A stretch of DNA of 64,000 bases. Origin: Narthecium ossifragum. Its lineage: Eukaryota; Streptophyta; Magnoliopsida; Dioscoreales; Nartheciaceae. This document shows, piece by piece, positions 22,208 to 32,664 of the stretch. The notes below the pieces were generated by a model that was not told the origin of the DNA, made no database searches, and saw nothing but the letters and a program-made list of their open reading frames with translations. Within the stretch, counting starts at the first letter, position 1. Every line of letters begins with the position of its first letter. The DNA is taken from the NCBI GenBank assembly GCA_963920575.1, contig OY986972.1:14210010-14274009 (forward strand), in the 5' to 3' direction. The position numbers were made by a program, and so were the translations under genes.

Positions 22208-23308
22208 CTAGTGAAAAAATCCAGAATTTCGATCACCTGCACAAAGCCATTCTTTCCTGACTCGTTGAGATGCCCTAGCCTCTTGAACCAACATAAGTTT
22301 GTGCCATTGATCCTCTAACTGCCTCATCAACGTCTCATTCTCCTCAAATAAATCCCCCTGCTCTTCCAGACCATAGAGATCATTCAACAAAGCCTTAGCT
22401 TTCTTACCAGTGCCAAACAGATCAAAAGCTCTGCTTTTTCTGTCCCAACCTTTGACTACCCGTTTGATGGCTTTAATCCTAGTAGCAAAGACGAACTGAT
22501 TAGAGCCTCGACACGAGAAGTTCCAAGCCCTTGACACTGCCTCTCCAAATTCAGGTTCAGGCAACCAGGCATGCTCCAATCTGAACGTTCCGGGGCCCTT
22601 CTTTTTATCTTCATTGGCTAAGGAGACAAGAAGTGGAGAATGGTCTGACCCAATCTTTGGAAGGTGCCTAACTTGAGTACCTGGGAACCGTTCCTTCCAA
22701 AGTTGATTGCATAAGACTCTATCCAATCGTTGACTAATCTTGGCATTCCCTTCCTGTCTGTTCGTCCAAGTAAATTGTGAGCCAGAGAAGGCAACATCAT
22801 GAAGAGCGCTAGAACAAATAAACTGCATAAATTCAGCCTCATAGTCACCAAAAGTAAAGGCTAATCCACCTCGCTTCTCTTCCGAGGATAAGATGGCATT
22901 GAAATTGCCTCCAATTAGATGTGGCAGCCCAGTCACTTCAACTTTGGACAAAGCTTCCCAAAGCTCACGTCGCGCAGCAGATTTGGTTGCCCCATAAATT
23001 GCCGAGATAGTAACATGACCCAACTGCTCACCTGAAACAACTCCATGGATAGCCTGTGATGACCAGTGACTGAAAGAAGCCCTTACCATACTCTTATTCC
23101 AGATTGCTATAATTCCCCCATGCCTCCCCCGACAAGGCGGCATGTAAGAATCCCAGTTCAGGCCTAACATTGACTTCACCCATCCATACTTATCAGAGTC
23201 AACTAGAACATCTATCAGAAACAAAATAGAAACAGCATGGTCTGAATGTATACGAAAGCAAGTCCTTACCACGCGCCGAGGGCCCGCTCCTTGACAATTC
23301 CCGAACAA
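22208..23308 (-). pseudogene. LINE-1 ORF2 endonuclease domain
   Basis: A 366-residue frame. Landmarks are HGGIIAIWN, QAIHGVV, ISAIYGA, LIGGNFNAIL (family GDFNxIL, here with Asn replacing the catalytic Asp), EEKRGG, QRLDRVLCN and GSDHSPLL. A helical linker follows, ending in RKEWLCAGDRNSGFFH. It is the target-nicking domain. The Asp-to-Asn change would be expected to weaken catalysis. The end at 22208 is a stop. Confidence 0.88.
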
Positions 23309-24603
23309 GAACCACGTTTAATCACCGCAGTAGTCGCCAGTTGCTCCTCTGGCTGAATCACGCATCTCCTTTTCCGTTGGCCAATCATAACAAGCCTTGG
23401 GCAAAGGTCAATGATAGCCATGTTGTCGTAGCTCTCCTCCCCTGCGGTAGACTGAGAGGCATGAACATGTGTAGTAGCCAGCTCTCTCATTTGTGGTTGC
23501 TGCAACTGCTCCTCTGAACCCAACGCTTCCTTAAGACGTTGGAAGCTCTCCTCACGAGAGAGCTCCATCTCGACAGCCTTGGCGCCAACGTCATGCTTAA
23601 ACATACCCGCAGGACCTTTCTCCTTATTAAAATCTGGCACTGCTAATGAAGTGAACCGGTTATCGCCAAAGCCCAGATCTAACCCACCTTTCCTTTGAGT
23701 CTGCAATCCACCAGCGTGAGCCGATCTAGTAGCCTTTTTTGACATCAGGCTTTCCTTAAGTCCTCGCAGACCCGGCCCAGAAGGCCTTTTAGCGCGTAAC
23801 ACTATCCCCTGTGTATCTATCGGTCCTCCCTGTGCCACATGTACACTTCCATTGCCTGCGGAGATAAAAGGGTTCAAACCCCTTTCTTGGTCCCCACTCT
23901 CCTTCCGATCCCTTCGCACCATCCAAACCTTGGTCCCCTCCCCACGCATCACCGATGGCGGCGTAACGGCATCGCCTCTTTGGCCTCTCTGTCCGCGGCG
24001 ATGGTTCTCCTCTATCAGTATCTGTCTCCCCGTCTGATGAGCGCCATGTGGCTGATGCGGCTCTCCCGATGCCACCTGGCACTGAGCATCCGTACTGTGT
24101 GCATGCCGCCCAACGTCACGCTGATCGCCGCCGCCTCCTCGTCGGGGACGACGTACCACATGCCATTTTCCGGCCGCCATGGCCAGAATTTCCAGTGGAA
24201 TCGTTCTCCTATCCGGTACGCCTCTATCCCCTTGGATTTCTGAGCTTCCTAGGTCTTGAGCTTCAATAACAGCATCCTCCTGCTGAAATCCCGGTGGGAT
24301 GTCCTCCTCCATCCCTGATGCACCGCCTTCCCCCTTATGAACCGGCAAGCCCCTCGGCTCCGTTTGAGTGCCCCTTCTCTCCGTCTGCGACACTGGATTT
24401 CTTTTACACGACCCTGCTCCGTGCCCAATACGCGAACACCTCTCACAGATAGTGACTTTCTCGTAGATGAAATCTACAAACCTAGTATTGGTCCTCGTCC
24501 TCACCCTCGTTCCCACCTTGATCACCTGAGAGATGTTGACTTCCACACAAGCCCTAGCATACCATCCCCTTTCAACATCCTCTGTGTTCAAGTCCACTTG
24601 CAA
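23266..24603 (-). pseudogene. LINE-1 ORF1 C-terminal two thirds (zinc knuckle)
   Basis: A 445-residue frame beginning in the DUF4283-type region, with GWYARACVEVN and a CX2CX4HX4C knuckle (CERCSRIGHGAGSC) near residue 54. A long Gly/Arg/Glu-rich tail with no domain follows. It overlaps the endonuclease frame by 43 nt, the normal ORF1-ORF2 arrangement. It is joined to the N-terminal piece (24813-25112) through sequence with at least one stop. Confidence 0.82.
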
Positions 24604-24812
24604 GGGGGTAAACCGATTGTTGAAACAATCTGCATCACCGCCTCCCTATCAAACCAACCTATAGGGAGATCTGGAATCCTAACCCAAATTGGAACTTTAG
24701 TAAAATCCTCTTGAATTGGATAGAAGTCTTCCCTCCATCAGACAAGAGATAACATCCTCCCGTTCACTGACCAAGGCCCCATCGTAAGAACATGGTGGCA
24801 GTCTTGCTCGTT

Positions 24813-25112
24813 CTAAAATCTAAACACATATAACCCTTTAGTAAGATCAATCACCTTGAAAGAGGCACTGGTGTTTCGTAGCAGAGAAAGCTTTTGCTTA
24901 ATCATACCCAAATTCATTCTCCGGCCCAAAAACCGGGCAAACAAGGAATACCGCCATTTCCTAGCACATCTCTCCATCAAGGCGTCATCTAACACCACTT
25001 CATCCGCATAAAGGGGTCCAATCCTAGCCATCTCCTCCTCCGTGACAATGGAAGATCTCGGACGCAATCCAGCCGCCGCCGCATAAGAAGCCTTCCTCCC
25101 CAGCTTTGGCAC
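24813..25112 (-). pseudogene. LINE-1 ORF1 N-terminus
   Basis: A 99-residue frame with RKWRYSLFARFLGRRMN and KGLYVFRF, the first half of the ORF1 core domain. The next part (24604-24812) still reads as WSVNGRMLSL and VPIWVRIPDLPIGWF in other frames, so the break is due to small lesions, with no large deletion. Confidence 0.78.
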
Positions 25113-25202
25113 TCAACCATCACCTCCCTGCCTAGAAGCAGGGTCTTCCAATCCTGTCTTACCAGCTTGAGTGTCTAGGGACCGGGGTGGCGATGACCCC
25201 CT

Positions 25203-25223
25203 CCCCCCCCCCCCCCCCCCCCC
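25203..25223. repeat. C21 homopolymer (G21 on the LINE strand)
   Basis: An uninterrupted run of 21 C lies in the LINE-1 5' untranslated region, about 100 bp from the 5' end. On the LINE sense strand it is a G tract, which could fold into a quadruplex. It may also be a site of assembly error. Confidence 0.8.
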
Positions 25224-25323
25224 AAGTTCCTTGCTTTCGTCTCCACCACATGCACCCTCACTCATTTTGCTCCAGGTTCCCTTTCTCTCTCTCTCTCTCG
25301 TCGTCAGAAAGTGAAGGTTTGTA

Positions 25324-25339
25324 CCATTTCCTTTATACT
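25324..25339. repeat. LINE-1 target-site duplication, right copy
   Basis: Exact 16-bp copy of 8914-8929. It is followed by GGTTTTCTTATTCTTACAG, the 3' end of an intron, placing the LINE 19 nt upstream of an ITPK exon. Confidence 0.92.
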
Positions 25340-25358
25340 GGTTTTCTTATTCTTACAG

Positions 25359-25479
25359 GAATATCTGGAAGAACACCCAGAAGTAACAATCCTTGACCCT
25401 CCAGATGCCATACAACACTTACGTAATCGCCAATCAATGCTTCAAGATGTTGCTGATCTGAACTTGTCTAATTGCTATG
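25359..25479 (+). pseudogene. ITPK (inositol-tetrakisphosphate 1-kinase family) exon
   Basis: After a clear acceptor (TTCTTACAG) the exon encodes YLEEHPEVTILDPPDAI, QHLRNRQSMLQDV and ADLNLSNCYG, which I recognise as the plant ITPK family (inositol 1,3,4-trisphosphate 5/6-kinase, an ATP-grasp enzyme of phytate and inositol-phosphate metabolism). It ends at a GT donor (TATG/GTACAA) in phase 1. The partner exon is at 32250 and restores the frame. No upstream exon is seen in the window. Family identity is strong; whether the gene is expressed is unknown. Confidence 0.85.
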
Positions 25480-25777
25480 GTACAAATTTTATATTGGAAT
25501 CAACTTCGCCACGTTTTCTTCAATTTTTTATGATATGCTAAAGCAGTTCGGCATCTCCATATTCGCCTTCTCTTGGCCTTTTACATTCCTGTAAAGAAGT
25601 ATCTAACCATCAATTTGTAGCGTTCTTCTTGGCAAGAACTCTGTACATGTCATTTCTGTACCTGGAACTTAAATTGAGTGGCTAGATTTCGAATAATATA
25701 AATTTCTTTTTGAACTTGGCCACCGAATTGCTTCTTATGCAAATGGGCTTGAGATGGACTCTCACTTTAGCATTGGT
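25480..25777 (+). other. ITPK intron, 5' part
   Basis: AT-rich sequence between the ITPK donor and the T run that marks the 3' end of LINE-2. No other features are visible. Confidence 0.6.
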
Positions 25778-25833
25778 TTTTTTTTTTTTTTGAATAGTTC
25801 AGCCCGAAGGCTATTACAAAAACACAACTACAG

Positions 25834-27306
25834 TTACAATAGACCATTCAAGGCAGCCCTACCATCTTCTGGAACCCACATAAACGGAGTTCTGAGACGG
25901 CGGCATGACCTTGCAATTCTATCAGCTATTGTATTACAGGTCTTAGGAATATACAGAAAGACAACAGAGTTAAAATCCAAAATCTCCTTCCAAATATTCA
26001 TCGCTATCGACTCAACCTCCATCGGCCACACTCTAAATCCATTCATGATTTGCACAGCCATCATGGAGTCCGATTCAATCACTATCCGTGAATACCCGTC
26101 TCCTTTAGAGAACCTCAATGCCATCTCCATAGCCATTAGTTCCGCAAACAAAACGAAGGTCGCAGCAACCGGCGAGCCCATCACCCATTCCACGTCATCA
26201 TATGAACCTACACAAACAGCACTAACTGCTGCTCCCCCCGAAACCGGATCAAAGGTCGCATCAACCTGCACAATAGTCCCCTGTGGCCTTGGGTCCCTTT
26301 GCACCTTATCAAACCTCTTGTAGAACTCCTGTGACTGTCTTCGAATCCAACGATGTAACACCTCGGCCGTCTCTCCTCCCTCGCCAAAGATAATCTGATT
26401 TCTATCCTTCCATATAACCCAAGCCGCATAGCCAATAAATGTCTTCATAGCTTTCACACGTCCATTGCTTGATGAGAAGAACAATATTTCCAACCTCTCC
26501 TCTGGTCCCCCAGCAAGCCTCGGCAAGTGTTCTTCAATAGCAATTAAGGCAAATATCTGTTGAAAAATAGGGCACTCAAAGATTGCATGAGCAATAGTTT
26601 CCGAAGCTTGACAACACCTTGGCCAATCACGTTCGGAGGCACCACAAAACCTCCAAAGGCTCTCTCTTACCGGCAATCTCCGATGTAATACTTTCCAAAG
26701 AAAGTGCCGGACTCGTGGCCCAATCGGTAGCCTCCATACCATACTCCATCTCTCATCTTGGCTTTGATTCCCCAACCGCCTTCCCATCAAGTATGTATAA
26801 GCAGATCTTGTAGTAACCTCCCCTCCATGAGCCCAACGAACCCGATCCCTCCTAGCAATAGGAATCTGAACAACTCTTTGAAGCATAAGAGGATGACATA
26901 GCCCCACCAATCTATCAGAGTTCCAATTCCGCTCAACAATGAAATCACCCACAACGGCCTTGCAAAGCCCATCTCCATCATAAAAACCTGGAATCCTGCT
27001 AAGAGCCACATCATCTATCCACACATCAAATAGGAAGCTGATTTTACTATTCTCCCCAGGTGAACAGACAAGACCACCTCTAAGTTCATCTGTGGCCTGA
27101 CATAGTGCCTTCCAGTGTGCCGAGACCAACCAAGGTCTCAAGTTTCTTGTTGACGGCAGAATTTCCTCCCATGGGTACTTTGCGGCAGCTAGGCTCTTCC
27201 AAACATTATTCTTTGGCTCAAGAAAGGAAGCCATCCTTCTCATTTTGAGTGCTATTTGCCAATCCCTGAACTCTCGTACCCCCAAGCCACCCACCTCACG
27301 TGGCAT
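25834..27306 (-). pseudogene. LINE-2 ORF2 C-terminus: RT thumb, zf-RVT, RNase H
   Basis: A 490-residue open frame. It starts at VGGLGVREFRDWQIAL (end of RT), passes through WRLPIGPRVRHFLWKVL and the zf-RVT region (one Cys of the CxxC pair is changed: RDWPRCC), and ends in RNase H with VDATFDPVSGG, FAELMAMEMAL, IESDSMMAV and NTIADRIARSC. The stop that separates it from the RT core (TGA at about 27352) is a single base change. Confidence 0.88.
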
Positions 27307-27354
27307 GCAAACCTTTCTCCATGCAACAATGCTAAGCCCAGAACTACACCCATG

Positions 27355-28353
27355 TCAAAGAAACTCCTTACAAATCCTCTCCATTCGTTTAATAACTGCA
27401 ATAGGAACTTTGGTGGTAGCCATAGCATAAGCCGGAACACTTTGTAGCATAGATTTAAGAAGCACTAGGCGCCCTGGATCGGAGAACGCCTTGCCCTGCC
27501 ATGAAAGGACTTTTGACATCATTGAATCCAGCACTAAAGAGAAGTCCGCATCTCTAACTCTTTTGTCAGTCAAAGGAACTCCTAGGTAATTCCATGTGCC
27601 CACCGCTTCCTCAATCCCTAGAATCTTGCAAATAGCCAACCTCTCATCTTCAAGAATTCCGGGCGAAAACCGAATGCTAGACTTAGCCGGGTTCATCTCC
27701 AAACCCGATAGAGACTTGAAGAGCATCATTCTCTCTTTAAGCTTTTGAGCCTCCAAACATGTAGCCTTTGTAACAAAGAGGCAATCATCAGCATATAGTA
27801 GGTGAGAGATCGAGAAATCCCACCCTCGAAAATGCAAACCCTCCAACCCTTCACACGGATCCTTGAGGGCCCGGGACAAGACCTCCTGGACAAGCAAAAA
27901 AATGTAAGGGGACAAAGGATCACTTTGGCGAATGCCACATTGGGAGTCCACCTGCCCATGGACCTTCCCATTAAGAATAAAGGAAAACCTTGGGCCAACC
28001 ACACAGCTCATCACCCACCCAATGAACCTTCCCGCAAAGTTCATTCTTCTCAATGTTTCTTGGAGGAAAGGCCATCGGACTTTATCATAAGCGGACCTCA
28101 AATCCACTTTAATCACCATCAAGCTTCGGGTCCTAGGAGTAATCCTCATAGAGTGGATAATCTCCTTAGCAAAATCAATGTTGTCATGGATAGAACGACC
28201 GGTAAGGAAAGCCGACTGTTCAATACCAATAAGCTCATCAAAAACCCCTTGCATCCTCCGGGCAATGATCGTAGTTATAACTTTATACCCAACATTACAA
28301 AGGCTTATTGGCCGATAATCTTTCACCTTCAAAGGAAATCGGCACTTGGGCAC
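27355..28353 (-). pseudogene. LINE-2 ORF2 reverse transcriptase core
   Basis: A 332-residue frame with PKCRFPLKVKDYRPISLCN, EQSAFLTGRSI, KVDLRSAYDKVRW, QSDPLSPYIF (family QGDPLSP) and the catalytic YADD, then SGLEMNPAKSS and the thumb. Catalytic motifs are complete. The stop at the left end is isolated and the frame continues beyond it. Confidence 0.9.
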
Positions 28354-28398
28354 AAAGGATATGAAGGTTTTATTCCAAGAAGAAGGGAGATGGCTTGC

Positions 28399-29022
28399 TC
28401 AGAAAAAATGTTGAACAACCCCAACAAGATCATGCCCAACTACCTCCCAACAATTGACATAGAAGTCAACCGGGAATCCATCCGGCCCCGGGCACTTACT
28501 CCGGCCCATACTAAAGACAGCCTCTCTCACTTCCTCCACCGACACCTCTGCAAGCAAACTCTCATGCAACGACTCATGTAGTCGTGGCAACTCCGGGAAA
28601 TGTCCGAAATTTGAATTGACTCCAACCTCTGTCCAAAGTTTGTGAAAGTAGTCTCCAAATATGTGACCAATCTGCACTTGATCAATAATAGGATCCTCCT
28701 CCCCATCCGGAATGACCGCAACTACTTTGGACCTGTGCTTGCGAGAGGACACCATCTTATGGAAAAAGGCTGTATTGCGATCACCCGCCTTCATCCAATC
28801 AGCCCTGACACGCTGCACAGCCCTCAACTCCTGCTTCTCCAGAACTTGTTCCCATTGGTCCTCTAGTTCTTTCAATTGATTCTCACCTTCAGCAGTAAGG
28901 AGTCCCTCCTCCTCCTTCCTGTAGAGTTGCTCCAAACATCCTTCTAGCCTCTTGCCCACGCCAAAGATGTCCTCTCCACAACCTTCACGATTCCACCCCT
29001 TAACAGCAGCTTTAATAGCCAT
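28399..29022 (-). pseudogene. LINE-2 ORF2 linker and RT start
   Basis: A 207-residue frame joining endonuclease to RT: a helical linker, RADWMKAGDRNTAFFHK, and the first RT motif GRSKCPGPDGFPVDFY. It is in the same reading order as its neighbours and is separated from the endonuclease by a single TGA at 29044-29046. Confidence 0.85.
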
Positions 29023-29043
29023 TAGCCACGTTAAAACAAACTG

Positions 29044-29834
29044 TCATGAGCCAGTGAAAGGTAGCCTCCAAACCCGAGTGAGCAAGCTTTTGAATTCTTG
29101 CACTTTCATCCAGCTATGATCTAACTGAAATACTCCTGGTCCAGCTCTAGGAACCGCAGCAGCTATCGAAGTCAACAATGGAGAGTGATCAGAGCCCACT
29201 CTAGGAAGATGGTTGACGGTAACCTTCGACAGCTCTTCTTTCCATTGCATGTTCACCATCACCCTATTGAGCCGTTCCAAAATCTTCGAATTGCCCAACT
29301 GTCCATTCGTCCATGTACAACAGTGTCCAACAAACCCAACATCAATAAGGTCATTAGCACAAATGAATCTATAAAAGTCCCTTTCAGCTCCTCCAAAATC
29401 AAAGGGCAGACCCCCTTGTTTCTCCTCAACGGAGAGAATGACATTAAAATCTCCTAATACATGAGGCAAACCAGTAGAGTTAATACGAGTAAGCACCTCC
29501 CAAAGCTTCCTGCGCCCCCTAGCTGATCTCGCCCCATACACAGCAGAAACAACCACCTGTCCCAGTTTAGTACACATGGCCAACCCATGCACCGCTTGAT
29601 CAAACCAATAAGTAAAATACACCCTCCCAACATCCCTCCTCCTAACCTCCCCCTCGAAGGAATCATATAGCAATCACGACTGGTGCCAAGTCTCTGTTGA
29701 ACCAACGCCAGCCTATCATCAGTGACCAGGGTATCAATCAAGAAAATAAAAACCGGGTCATGCTCACGTAGCAGGCGATGGCATATACGGACAACCCGCT
29801 CCGCCGCTGCTCCCTTGGAATTCCAAAAAACCAT
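29044..29834 (-). pseudogene. LINE-2 ORF2 endonuclease domain
   Basis: ORF2 starts at ATG 29834-29832 (MVFWNSKGAAAERVV). It is read in one frame to about 29680 and then in another (29673-29044), so there is one frameshift near 29.66 kb. Motifs are FIFLIDTLV, QAVHGLA, SAVYGA, VLGDFNVIL, EEKQGGLPF, ERLNRVMVN and GSDHSPLL. The catalytic residues are present. The ORF1 stop (29839-29837) lies only 2 nt before this ATG. Confidence 0.85.
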
Positions 29835-29836
29835 CT

Positions 29837-30442
29837 TCACAAGGATATTCGGTCAGCCAGCTGCTCAACCGGCGATTGCAGGGAAAGATCGAGAAAATCC
29901 TCACCATATCCATCATCCACCTCCCGCTCTGCTCCTCCTTCCCCTTCTTCATTATCACTCTCTTGTTGCTCTTCAACTGCAACGACAAGATCCTCCTGCT
30001 CTAAGGCCTCATTAACCTGGCGTACCCCTTCATTGTGCAACTCATCAATCTCCTCCTCCGACAGCACAGCTAATCTATCAAGTATAGGAGGAGGAGGAAG
30101 ATCATCATGAGCCTCAGCTTCTTGGTGTTGGTTTGAATTTGGCGCGTTAGCTTGAACATTAGACACCACATGCTCCAACAATTCCATTATGCAGGCCTCA
30201 TGAGCTAAGCCCTGGCCCAAGCCTACCGGCTCAAATAAGTAGGCCTCACTAGTTTGGCCCACCTCACAAAAAACTGGCTGCTTAGCATTATCTCGGCCCA
30301 GATAAGGCCCAACATCACCCCCACCTACCTTGCCTCCCTGTAACCCACTCCTCACGTGATCTCCCCCACCTCCAGAAACTTCTCCTTCACATAAAGCCAT
30401 CATCTCCCCGAGCCTACTATCACCTCCTGCCATCTCTGCCAT
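29837..30442 (-). pseudogene. LINE-2 ORF1 C-terminal acidic tail
   Basis: A 201-residue frame, strongly acidic towards the end (runs such as EEEIDELHNEG and NEEGEGGAEREVDDG). No domain is recognised. It follows the knuckle-bearing part of ORF1 (30594-31742) after a frame break at 30443-30593 and ends next to the ORF2 start, so it is the C-terminal tail of ORF1. Confidence 0.6.
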
Positions 30443-30593
30443 GCCGCCCAGCGTTCCGGTTGTCGGCTTCCCCGATCAACGGCTCTACAACCCCCTCCGA
30501 TCGACGTGGCTCAATCTCCATTCCTCGCGGCTTCCCCAGTAGTCCACCAAACCCTGCACGGTTCCTAAGAGGAACACCTCGGTTCCCACACCC

Positions 30594-31742
30594 TCATCGG
30601 CGGACAACAGACCAGCCTTCTTCCACCTCCGGCGGCCTCCGACGATCGTCGAGCGAGGTAGTAGGCAGGGGAGAAGCTATTGGCTTCTCCTTACTACTTC
30701 GTATCGCAGATGGGTTCACCAAGGTATGCATACCTACTACCCTCGCTCTCAATGGTTCTGATGGGCTCTCCTTGCTACCATCTTCACTGCCTCCCTCCCC
30801 ACCTGTCATAATCCCTATAGTAACTTCCTCCTCCCCACCTACCTTCCTCCTCAAAGTTATTGTCTTCCTAGAACATGGCTCGGTAGTATGACCGATCGTA
30901 GCACAGGACTGGCAGAGATCCACATCTTCATAAACAAATTTGACATAACGGTGCCTAGATCTTGTCCTCCTGACAGTAGTTCCCTTCCTTACCGGCTTAG
31001 CAGTATCAATGTTCACACATACTCGAGCAAAACGACCTCTTGTACCCTCTCTAGTCGCAAGGTCAACAGCCAGCGGCTCCCCAATCTTCATTGCCACCTT
31101 AGATGAAACCTCCTCATCAACACATTCAATGGGCATGTTAGCCAATCTAACCCATACGATCTTCTGAAAATCAGCTAGACTAGGACAAAAATCCTCCCTC
31201 CAAGGAAGTAGAGACATCAGAAGACCATTGATAGTCCAGGGGCCTTTAGACAGAGCAAACATACGATCCTTCTCATTTGCAAACTTGATCACAAAGACAC
31301 CCTCAGGCATGTCAACAACAAGTGGCTCCCTCAAAGAGCTCCACATGCTGCTCAATTTCATCCTCAAAGTATCCAGGGGAACCCATCCCCCCACCAGCCG
31401 ACCGAAAACAGAGAACTCCCACTTCCGGTAGCAGCGTTCCATTAGTGTATCGTCTAGAAAAACCCCTTCATCCTCCTCATCCACACCCACCTCTTCCTCC
31501 AAACCCACTCCAACCACCACCTTCGTAGCCAATGTAACAGTATCTACTCTGGTGGATGCAACAATGGCAGCACAAGAAACTGCCTTCCTCCCCTTAGAGG
31601 CCCCAGCGACCACCTCCGCAAATGACAACCCAGCACTTTCCACCCCCACAACTTCCACCTCACATAGACTACCTTCCTCGACAACCAGCTTCGATGGTGA
31701 ACGAATCACCATCTCACCATCAAGCCCTGGTGGGGAAGACAC
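30594..31742 (-). pseudogene. LINE-2 ORF1 (DUF4283-like, CCHC knuckle)
   Basis: A 382-residue frame. Core domain: KWEFSVFGRLVGGWVPLD, FALSKGPWTINGLLMSLLPW, KIVWVRLANMPIECVDEE, GRFARVCVNID. A knuckle CQSCATIGHTTEPC (CX2CX4HX4C) follows near residue 283, then a Gly/Arg-rich tail ending EEGWSVVRR. It is the RNA-binding partner of ORF2. Confidence 0.85.
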
Positions 31743-32249
31743 AGCTTAACTCCCCACCCTCATTCCTTCCTGAGAGAGTCCACCTTGAGGTCTTGGACTC
31801 CAGCCCGTCACCCTCGCTCCAACAGCTCTACTTCTCCCCTCCTTCAACACCTTCCTCTGCTTCTCCTTCCTTGCTTTATCCTTCTTTGCTTTATCCTTCT
31901 CTGCTTTCTCCTTCTTTTTCTAGAGAATACGTGTGTAGTAGGACATCAGGCTCTTCTCCAGCATCATCAACTCCTCTCCGACATCAGGCTCTTCTCCGGC
32001 ATCATCAGCTTTGGGTTAGCCTTTACTTCTTTGGTCATTGCCGGACGGTGGTAAAAATTTCTTAACTTACCTTAATTGAAACTGGTAAATGAGGATTTGG
32101 TAAGCAGATGCAGCTGTCATTTGACAGAAGAATAATTATATGGTAGATGTATCGGAACAAATGTTCTAGTATGGATCAATTATGTCTGTGAGGAAATCAA
32201 GGTGTCCATATACTGATTTGTTTCCTAATTCGCAATTTACTTATTGCAG
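31743..32249. other. LINE-2 5' end and ITPK intron, 3' part
   Basis: Contains a short tandem repeat of CTTTATCCTTCTTTG type (31867-31915) and two copies of ACATCAGGCTCTTCTCC (about 31942 and 31981). The sequence then grades into AT-rich intron ending TTACTTATTGCAG. No gene is seen. Confidence 0.5.
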
Positions 32250-32339
32250 GTAAAGTTGGTGTTCCAAGGCAACTAGTTGTCACCAAAGATCCATCATCAA
32301 TCCCAGATGCAGTTGCAATGGCAGGACTAACGCTACTTA
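32250..32339 (+). pseudogene. ITPK family exon
   Basis: After the acceptor TTATTGCAG this exon reads KVGVPRQLVVTKDPSSIPD then AVAMAGLTL, continuing the ITPK protein directly from the exon at 25359-25479; the phase-1 G plus GT gives Gly. It ends near TTAG/GTAGAC, a possible donor. In family members the next residues are LPLV, whereas here the sequence reads L-L-R, so a small deletion may have shifted the frame. No later ITPK exon is found in the remaining 31 kb, so this copy is truncated or pseudogenic. Confidence 0.82.
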
Positions 32340-32636
32340 GGTAGACCCACTAAACCATTTCTTGGTTTATCCACTTGTTAGGTATAGGAACAAATTAATT
32401 CTATTGAAGTCTCCAATGTCTTCTGCATACCACAAATACACGACTGCCCTTTTACTTTGGATTAAGTATGGATGAAGCATATTACTGCTATGGACATGGG
32501 TCAATTTCATAAAATTTTAAGATGCTCTTCTAAACTTTGGTCAATCACAATCATAAAATTTCGACTTTGTGTCTGTCTTTAGCATCATTTACATTACAGT
32601 GCTTAATATTCAGGTTAGCCTTATGTGACTATCAAG
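32340..32636. other. Sequence between ITPK exon and LINE-3
   Basis: AT-rich, probably intron of the ITPK remnant. No coding segment could be identified with confidence. Confidence 0.4.
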
Positions 32637-32647
32637 TTGAAGCTTGT
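32637..32647. repeat. LINE-3 target-site duplication, left copy
   Basis: TTGAAGCTTGT occurs here and at 46952-46962, directly after the poly(A) of LINE-3. The 11-bp exact match sets the LINE-3 limits at 32648 and about 46950. Confidence 0.82.
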
Positions 32648-32664
32648 GAACATTCTTGGAGAAG

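Larger units (their letters stand above)
8930..25323 (-). mobile_element. LINE-1: full-length L1-type LINE split by Athila
   Basis: A minus-strand LINE with poly(A) at 8930 (T run on plus), exact 16-bp flanking duplications, and ORF1, endonuclease, reverse transcriptase, zf-RVT and RNase H segments in order from 25112 down to 8967. The Athila element (10342-20646) plus its 5-bp duplication interrupts it between the reverse transcriptase and zf-RVT regions. Subtracting it leaves about 6.08 kb, the usual full length. Several stops and frameshifts make it inactive. Confidence 0.93.
25778..31920 (-). mobile_element. LINE-2: L1-type LINE in the ITPK intron
   Basis: A minus-strand LINE, poly(A) seen as a T run at about 25778-25793. 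From right to left it holds ORF1 (31742-29837), endonuclease (29834-29044), RT (29022-27307), zf-RVT and RNase H (27306-25834). The 3' end carries the signature AGCCTTCGGGCTGAACTATTC, related to LINE-1 and LINE-3. I could not find the target duplication, so the 5' end (about 31.75-31.92 kb) is approximate. Only a few point lesions break its frames, so it is better preserved than LINE-1. Confidence 0.88.

Noticed and set aside
31743..32250. LINE-2 target-site duplication near its 5' end
   Set aside because: I compared the sequence before the T run (ending CTTTAGCATTGG) with 31743-32250 and found no convincing match, so I give only an approximate 5' end.
25359..32339. Calling an intact ITPK gene
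   Set aside because: Only two exons (about 70 residues of a protein of over 300) are visible, and the second may carry a small deletion. No other exons were found within the window.
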